Source of the DNA: Candidatus Methanosuratincola subterraneus
GTDB lineage: Archaea; Thermoproteota; Methanomethylicia; Methanomethylicales; Methanomethylicaceae
Assembly (NCBI GenBank): GCA_004028775.1
Contig: RXGA01000002.1
Span: 307,188 to 371,187, forward strand
DNA length: 64,000 bases
Direction: 5' to 3'
Shown: one piece after another, positions 60,473 to 64,000 of the stretch
How positions within the stretch are numbered: position 1 is the stretch's first letter
How the letters are laid out: each line of letters starts with the position of its first letter
The notes under the pieces: generated by a model
What the model was told of the DNA's origin: nothing
What the model saw: the letters and a program-made list of their open reading frames with translations, nothing else
Database searches by the model: none
Position numbers and translations under genes: made by a program

Positions 60473-60566
60473 CGGGTCCGGAGGGATTTGAACCCTCGAC
60501 CATCGGCTCTCCCCACGGTTTCCGTTCCGGAGGCCGACACCCTGATCCGGACTAGGCCACGGACCC
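60473..60566 (-). tRNA. tRNA-Arg (anticodon CCG) with one intron
   Basis: Acceptor GGGTCCG/CGGACCC, D stem GCCT/GGGT, anticodon arm TCGGC-CTCCGGA-GCCGA (after splicing), T arm GAGGG-TTCAAAT-CCCTC, discriminator G. The anticodon CCG reads CGG. Exons run from 60566 to 60527 and 60508 to 60473. CCA is not encoded (the next bases are CCT). Mature length is 76 nt. It is the second arginine tRNA in this window, on the minus strand, upstream of the small zinc-ribbon gene. Confidence 0.92.
60509..60526 (-). other. 18-nt tRNA intron at position 37/38
   Basis: Perfect BHB: exon CTCC (32-35) pairs with intron GGGG; the 5' bulge is GG/A; the intron hairpin is ACGG-AAA-CCGT; the 3' bulge is AG/A. Cutting after the second base of each bulge restores the 7-nt loop CTCCGGA. 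Confidence 0.9.
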
Positions 60567-60573
60567 ACACCCA

Positions 60574-60804
60574 TCACGCGAAGAGCGCTACCAGAACCAA
60601 GATCGCAAAGACCGCCACTATGTAGTAGAGGAGGTAGCGCTGGAACTTCTTCGACCGATTGATCTTCGACTGCTCCTTAACATATGCGGGCTTGCACTTG
60701 AGGCAGTAGTCCCTCCCCTTTACCTCAATGATCCTCCCGCAGTAGAGGCAGTGCCTGTGCGGGTAGATGTAGGGCTTTTTCGCGGTTTTTTCGCTCTCCG
60801 ACAA
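60574..60804 (-). CDS. DUF2116-like zinc-ribbon protein with C-terminal membrane helix
   Basis: A 76-residue tail-anchored protein: a zinc ribbon (C19, C22, C34, C37; HCLYCGRIIEVKGRDYCLKC), a basic linker (KINRSKKFQRY) and a C-terminal helix YYIVAVFAILVLVALFA. TTG 60804 is chosen because ggagg lies 7 nt before it. Upstream starts would overlap htpX. It lies 14 nt downstream of htpX on the same strand. A role in membrane protein quality control is only suggested by that neighbour. Confidence 0.7.
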   Translation of the reverse strand: MSESEKTAKKPYIYPHRHCLYCGRIIEVKGRDYCLKCKPAYVKEQSKINRSKKFQRYLLYYIVAVFAILVLVALFA

Positions 60805-60818
60805 TCCAAGTCCTCCGA

Positions 60819-61679
60819 TCACTGCATCGAACCTATGGTCAAGGCCATCGCCTTGAGCCGCTCTATCCTCTTCCAAGTCGAGGGGTGCGTCGAGAACATC
60901 TCCATCACTGCATCCCCCCTGAACGGGTTGACGATCCAGAGGGGGCTGGTTGACGGGTTGATATTGAGCCTGGTCCCGCCCCTCACCGTGCGCTCGATCT
61001 TCTCCAGTGCGCTCGCGAGCGACAGGGGCTTTCGGCTCAGCTGTGCGCCCTCCCTGTCAGCCTCGTATTCCCTTCCCCTGGAGATTGCAGTCTGTACCAG
61101 GAAGGCTGCAAGTGGCGCCAGGAAGCTCAGGATCAGCGCGATCATGTTCGCGTCCCTGTTCCTCGAGTCGCCGAAGAACGCTCCGAACCTCCCCATGAGC
61201 GCAAGGTAGCTGATCGCTCCGGCGATTGTGGCTGCTACGGACGCCACGAGAACGTCTCTGTGCTTCACATGGCTTATCTCGTGGCTGAGGACGCCCTCGA
61301 GCTCATTCTCGTTCAGCAGCTGGAGCAGCCCGGTTGTGACCGCAACGACAGACTTGCTGGGACCCCGCCCGGTAGCGAATGCGTTGGGCATGCTCGAGTT
61401 AACTATTGCAACCTTAGGCTTCGGCATACCTGCGCTCGCCGCCAGGGAGGAGACGATCCTGTGGAGCGCAGGGTACTCGTTCTCGCTGACCACCTTCGCC
61501 CTAGTCATTGAGAGGACTATCCTGTCGCTGTAGAGGTAAGAGATCGCGTTGATCGCTAATGCAAGCACCAGTGCGCCAAGCGTAACGATCTCCGGGCTGC
61601 CGAAGAGCCACCCCACAACGTAACCTAGCCCGACTAGGATCCCTGTAAGCAGGAACATCATTGCTGCGAGCCTGAGCAT
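60819..61679 (-). CDS. htpX: Membrane zinc metalloprotease HtpX
   Basis: A 286-residue M48 protease that degrades damaged membrane proteins. Two N-terminal helices are followed by the active site HEISH (H133, E134, H137), two further helices and the zinc ligand region SRGREYEADREGA. It starts MLRLAAMMFLLTGILVGLGY. It is membrane bound with the active site cytosolic. The downstream small zinc-ribbon gene follows in the same direction. It has a normal length. Confidence 0.94.
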   Translation of the reverse strand: MLRLAAMMFLLTGILVGLGYVVGWLFGSPEIVTLGALVLALAINAISYLYSDRIVLSMTRAKVVSENEYPALHRIVSSLAASAGMPKPKVAIVNSSMPNAFATGRGPSKSVVAVTTGLLQLLNENELEGVLSHEISHVKHRDVLVASVAATIAGAISYLALMGRFGAFFGDSRNRDANMIALILSFLAPLAAFLVQTAISRGREYEADREGAQLSRKPLSLASALEKIERTVRGGTRLNINPSTSPLWIVNPFRGDAVMEMFSTHPSTWKRIERLKAMALTIGSMQ

Positions 61680-61736
61680 TCAGACCACCCGAATCTCAAT
61701 CAGATGTATCGCTTATAAAAATATGGCTTATACGGT

Positions 61737-63542
61737 TTACTGCTTGTCCTCGCCAGTCACTTCAGTATAGTAGTACTCCCCGATCTCCTTCTGGTACCTG
61801 TCCAGCCAAGAGTCCTTCTTGTTCACGCGAGGCCGCCCGGTCTCAGGATCCCTCCTGAAGGTGATCCCAAGGTTCTTGAGGAAGTAGTTCATGCCTTTCC
61901 TGAGCCCCACCGGCGCTGAGGCGACACCGCTCCTGCCAGGGGATCCGCCAAAGACCATCACAGTGTCGGACAGGAGGTCGTTGGCCACGATGTCGTGCTC
62001 AACTACGAACGAGGCGACTCCCTTCTTCTCTGTGACCCTTCTTATAGCCCTTGCAACGACGAGCCTATGCTCGACGTCCAAGTGGGCGGTCGGCTCATCC
62101 AAGAGGTAGAGCTCGGCATCTCTGGAGAGGCAGACCGCCACAGCTGTGCGCTGCAGCTCGCCGCCGCTCATCGACTCCATGCTCCTGTCTAGGAGGGGCT
62201 CGATCTCCAGAGGGGCATAGATCTCGTCGATAAACCACTGTGTGCTCAGCAGTCCGGGGTCAATCGAATTGAGGATTTCCCTTAGAGTCTTCGTCGGACT
62301 GGGGACCACGTACTGGGGCTTGTAGCTTATCCGGAGACCGAAGTTGATTGGGGATCCCCCCTCGGGGAGGAGCTCGCCTGCGAGGACCCTGACGAAGGTA
62401 GTCTTTCCGGTCCCGTTCGGTCCAACAATCCCGACTACCTCGCCACGGTGTATCTCCCCGCCCTGCGCGTCCAGAACGAAGTCGCCACGGCTTATTCTGA
62501 AGTGCCCCCACCTCAGCATCACATCCTCAGACCGCCACTCAGTCGGGGTCGGCGAGAGGTGGAACCTTATTGGCGACGTCCTGAACCGGATGTTCTCGTC
62601 CGGGATGTAGCCGTTTAGGTATATATTGATCCCGACGCGGACGCCATGCGGCTTGGAAACGATGCCATAGACCCCTGGCTTTCCGTAGAATAGGCACACC
62701 TGCTCTGAGATGTAGTCAAGAACAGCGAGGTCGTGCTCCGCAACAATGACATACTTCTTCTCATCAGCCAGGGACTGGACCAGCTTTGCCATCGCCATCC
62801 GCTGGTAAACATCCAAGTAGCTCGAGGGCTCGTCGAATATGTATACATCGGCCTTCCTTACCGAGACAGCGGCGATCGCAACGCGTTGCAGCTCTCCGCC
62901 GCTTAGGGTATGGATGTCCTTGTCCATTATCGACTCGAGCGACAGGTAAGAAGATACTTCGTCGAGCGCATGCCGCTCGTCGATCCTCTCAAGAAGCTGC
63001 CTGACGGTTCCGGTGAGGCGCTTTGGGGCCTGGTCTATGTACTGCGGCTTGGTGACCACCCTCAGCTTCTTCTCCGAGAGCTTCTTGAAGTACTCCTGGA
63101 GCTCAGATCCCCTAAAGAACCGCAGTATGGACTTCCAGTCAGGCGGGCAGTCGTAAAGCCCGAGGTTAGGCATCATCTCGCCGCTCAGGATCTTTAGGGA
63201 TGTAGACTTCCCGGCTCCGTTCGGGCCAAGGAGACCGACAACCACGCCCTCTTTCGGGATCGGGAGGCGGTAGAGCTTGAATGTGTTCGGGCCGTACCTG
63301 TGCACGCAGACTTCCTCTAGCTCGTCTGGGAGGTTGACTATGTTCAGCGCCCCGAACGGGCACTTCTTCACGCAGATGCCGCAGCCCGTGCAGAGGTTCT
63401 CAGCGACTAGCGGCCGGTCCATCCCCGGCTCGTACTTTATCGCCTCGGCGCCAGTCCTCACTATGGGGCAGAACCGGATGCACTCCTTGCTGCACTCCCC
63501 CGGCTTGCAGAAGTCAGCGTCAAGTACCACGATACGCGCCAC
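61737..63542 (-). CDS. abcE1: Ribosome recycling ATPase ABCE1 (Rli1)
   Basis: ABCE1 splits terminated ribosomes. The 601 residues have two N-terminal [4Fe-4S] sites: C12/17/21/25 and C51/54/57/61. Two ABC domains follow, with Walker A GPNGAGKST (106-114) and GPNGTGKTT, signatures LSGGELQRVAI and MSGGELQRTAV, and Walker B DVYIFDEPSSYLD and ELYLLDEPTAHLD. The hinge lies near 325-355. It is conserved in all archaea and eukaryotes. It probably needs the SufBC-type cluster supply. Confidence 0.97.
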   Translation of the reverse strand: MARIVVLDADFCKPGECSKECIRFCPIVRTGAEAIKYEPGMDRPLVAENLCTGCGICVKKCPFGALNIVNLPDELEEVCVHRYGPNTFKLYRLPIPKEGVVVGLLGPNGAGKSTSLKILSGEMMPNLGLYDCPPDWKSILRFFRGSELQEYFKKLSEKKLRVVTKPQYIDQAPKRLTGTVRQLLERIDERHALDEVSSYLSLESIMDKDIHTLSGGELQRVAIAAVSVRKADVYIFDEPSSYLDVYQRMAMAKLVQSLADEKKYVIVAEHDLAVLDYISEQVCLFYGKPGVYGIVSKPHGVRVGINIYLNGYIPDENIRFRTSPIRFHLSPTPTEWRSEDVMLRWGHFRISRGDFVLDAQGGEIHRGEVVGIVGPNGTGKTTFVRVLAGELLPEGGSPINFGLRISYKPQYVVPSPTKTLREILNSIDPGLLSTQWFIDEIYAPLEIEPLLDRSMESMSGGELQRTAVAVCLSRDAELYLLDEPTAHLDVEHRLVVARAIRRVTEKKGVASFVVEHDIVANDLLSDTVMVFGGSPGRSGVASAPVGLRKGMNYFLKNLGITFRRDPETGRPRVNKKDSWLDRYQKEIGEYYYTEVTGEDKQ

Positions 63543-63566
63543 CTGTGCTTGCCCCCGAGAAGGACC

Positions 63567-63869
63567 CTATTCGAAGTCGCTGTCTTCAGATTCGCTTTCC
63601 TCTTCTTCCTCGAGCATTGACTCTGAATAGAGGTCATAGTTGTCGGCTATCAGCTCGTGCTCTTCCTCCTTCCGGCGCTTCCCCTTTACCTGGGAGGCCT
63701 CAACGATCAGGGTCGTCCTCCTCTTGCTCTCGTCTACAGGCTGCACAATCTTGTACCCTTTCGTCTCGGCGGTCGGTTTCTGAAAGCCGCACGACTTGCA
63801 TACCAAGAATATCTTCTCGTCCTTCTTCTCGGGCATCAGCAATTTCCCGCATTTTGGACAGAATTCCAC
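63567..63869 (-). CDS. RpoM/TFS-like N-terminal zinc ribbon with acidic tail
   Basis: A 100-residue protein. The first 30 residues match the RNA polymerase subunit M/transcription factor S N-terminal ribbon (C4, C7, C24, C27; EFCPKCGKLLMPEKK). The C-terminal TFIIS-type ribbon with the catalytic DE is absent. In its place is an all-acidic tail (EEEEESESEDSDFE). It is therefore not a full TFS cleavage factor and may be a regulator that occupies the same polymerase site. It lies 25 nt upstream of abcE1 on the same strand. Confidence 0.78.
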   Translation of the reverse strand: MEFCPKCGKLLMPEKKDEKIFLVCKSCGFQKPTAETKGYKIVQPVDESKRRTTLIVEASQVKGKRRKEEEHELIADNYDLYSESMLEEEEESESEDSDFE

Positions 63870-63905
63870 TTAGTTACCCCCAAACAAAACAGGAAGGGAA
63901 GAAGA

Positions 63906-64000
63906 TCACCACTCTTCTTCCTCGAAGTCTTCGTCTTCGTCCTCAGGCCATTCATCCTCTTCTTCGTCCTCAGGCCATTCATCCTCTTCTTCGTCCTCAG
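63906..64000 (-). CDS. C-terminal acidic tail of a truncated gene
   Basis: Stop TGA at 63908-63906. The frame is open to the window end. The visible residues are EDEEEDEWP repeated, then EDEDEDFEEEEW. The gene's body is outside the window, so its identity is unknown. The extremely acidic tail resembles that of the next gene (63567), which it precedes by 36 nt on the same strand. Confidence 0.6.
   Translation of the reverse strand, partial: EDEEEDEWPEDEEEDEWPEDEDEDFEEEEW
63941..64000. repeat. 27-bp tandem repeat, at least 2.2 copies
   Basis: Two identical 27-bp units (63941-63967 and 63968-63994) plus 6 bp of a third. Each encodes nine residues, EDEEEDEWP, within the acidic tail. Slippage-prone and likely to vary in copy number between strains. 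Confidence 0.8.

Noticed and set aside
63941..64000. CRISPR-like repeat
   Set aside because: The 27-bp units are directly adjacent with no spacers and encode an acidic peptide repeat in frame.

Overview
The window is archaeal and most likely from the TACK group (Crenarchaeota, Thaumarchaeota, Bathyarchaeota, Korarchaeota and relatives). The evidence is GatD/GatE, the archaeal threonyl-tRNA synthetase, split GMP synthetase, TrmY, ABCE1, CofE (coenzyme F420), eukaryote-type ribosomal protein S26e, class III prepilin signals, TATA/BRE promoters often giving leaderless starts, frequent TTG/GTG starts, AGG-rich arginine codons, and bulge-helix-bulge (BHB) introns. I cannot name the lineage from the sequence alone.

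Layout. 1-7.4 kb: tail of S-adenosylmethionine synthetase, a DUF460 RNase H-like coiled-coil protein, a small HTH regulator, CTP synthase, a Dph6-type ligase, a DUF1614 membrane protein and an unrecognised conserved protein. 7.4-9.4 kb: minimal SufC-SufB iron-sulfur assembly. 9.5-15.5 kb: one minus-strand biotin block (biotin carboxylase, carrier protein, carboxyltransferase, CaiB-type CoA transferase, biotin ligase). 15.6-19.2 kb: HypB divergent from an unlisted 51-residue zinc ribbon, an Lrp regulator, CofE, and purA. 19.3-29.3 kb: GlmS, GatE/GatD, S26e, TrmY, PadR, a CDP-alcohol phosphatidyltransferase and the two GMP synthase subunits. 29.4-41 kb: a type IV pilus locus with three small pilin-like proteins, a giant prepilin with eight SdrD-B-like repeats, a prepilin peptidase, a secretion ATPase, two membrane platform proteins and a zinc-ribbon protein. 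41-50 kb: two small conserved proteins, ThrS, an Ig-repeat surface protein and a family B DNA polymerase. 50-60.6 kb: two intron-containing tRNA-Arg genes, secreted proteins, ArgS, and a tungsten aldehyde oxidoreductase with its ferredoxin, followed by fructose-bisphosphate aldolase and a PfkB kinase. 60.6-64 kb: HtpX, ABCE1, an RpoM-like zinc ribbon with an acidic tail, and the acidic end of a truncated gene.

Main discovery. purA (adenylosuccinate synthetase) is interrupted by 28 nt exactly inside its P-loop. The insertion shifts the frame and brings in a stop codon. It fits an archaeal BHB intron: a 4-bp GGGG/CCCC core, two 3-nt bulges and an intron hairpin. Removing bases 18248-18275 restores GDEGKGK and a 333-residue enzyme of normal length. 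Three tRNA introns in the same window (62 and 15 nt in tRNA-Arg(GCG), 18 nt in tRNA-Arg(CCG)) have the same bulge geometry, so the organism evidently has the splicing machinery. This looks like a protein-coding intron in a purine-synthesis gene that ordinary gene calling reads as a broken ORF.

How the parts fit: purA, the two guaA subunits and pyrG supply nucleotides. GatDE, ThrS, ArgS, two tRNA-Arg genes, S26e, TrmY and ABCE1 serve translation. The biotin block is a self-contained acyl-CoA carboxylase unit with its own ligase. The pilus locus, with the Ig-repeat and CAP-domain proteins, builds the cell surface.
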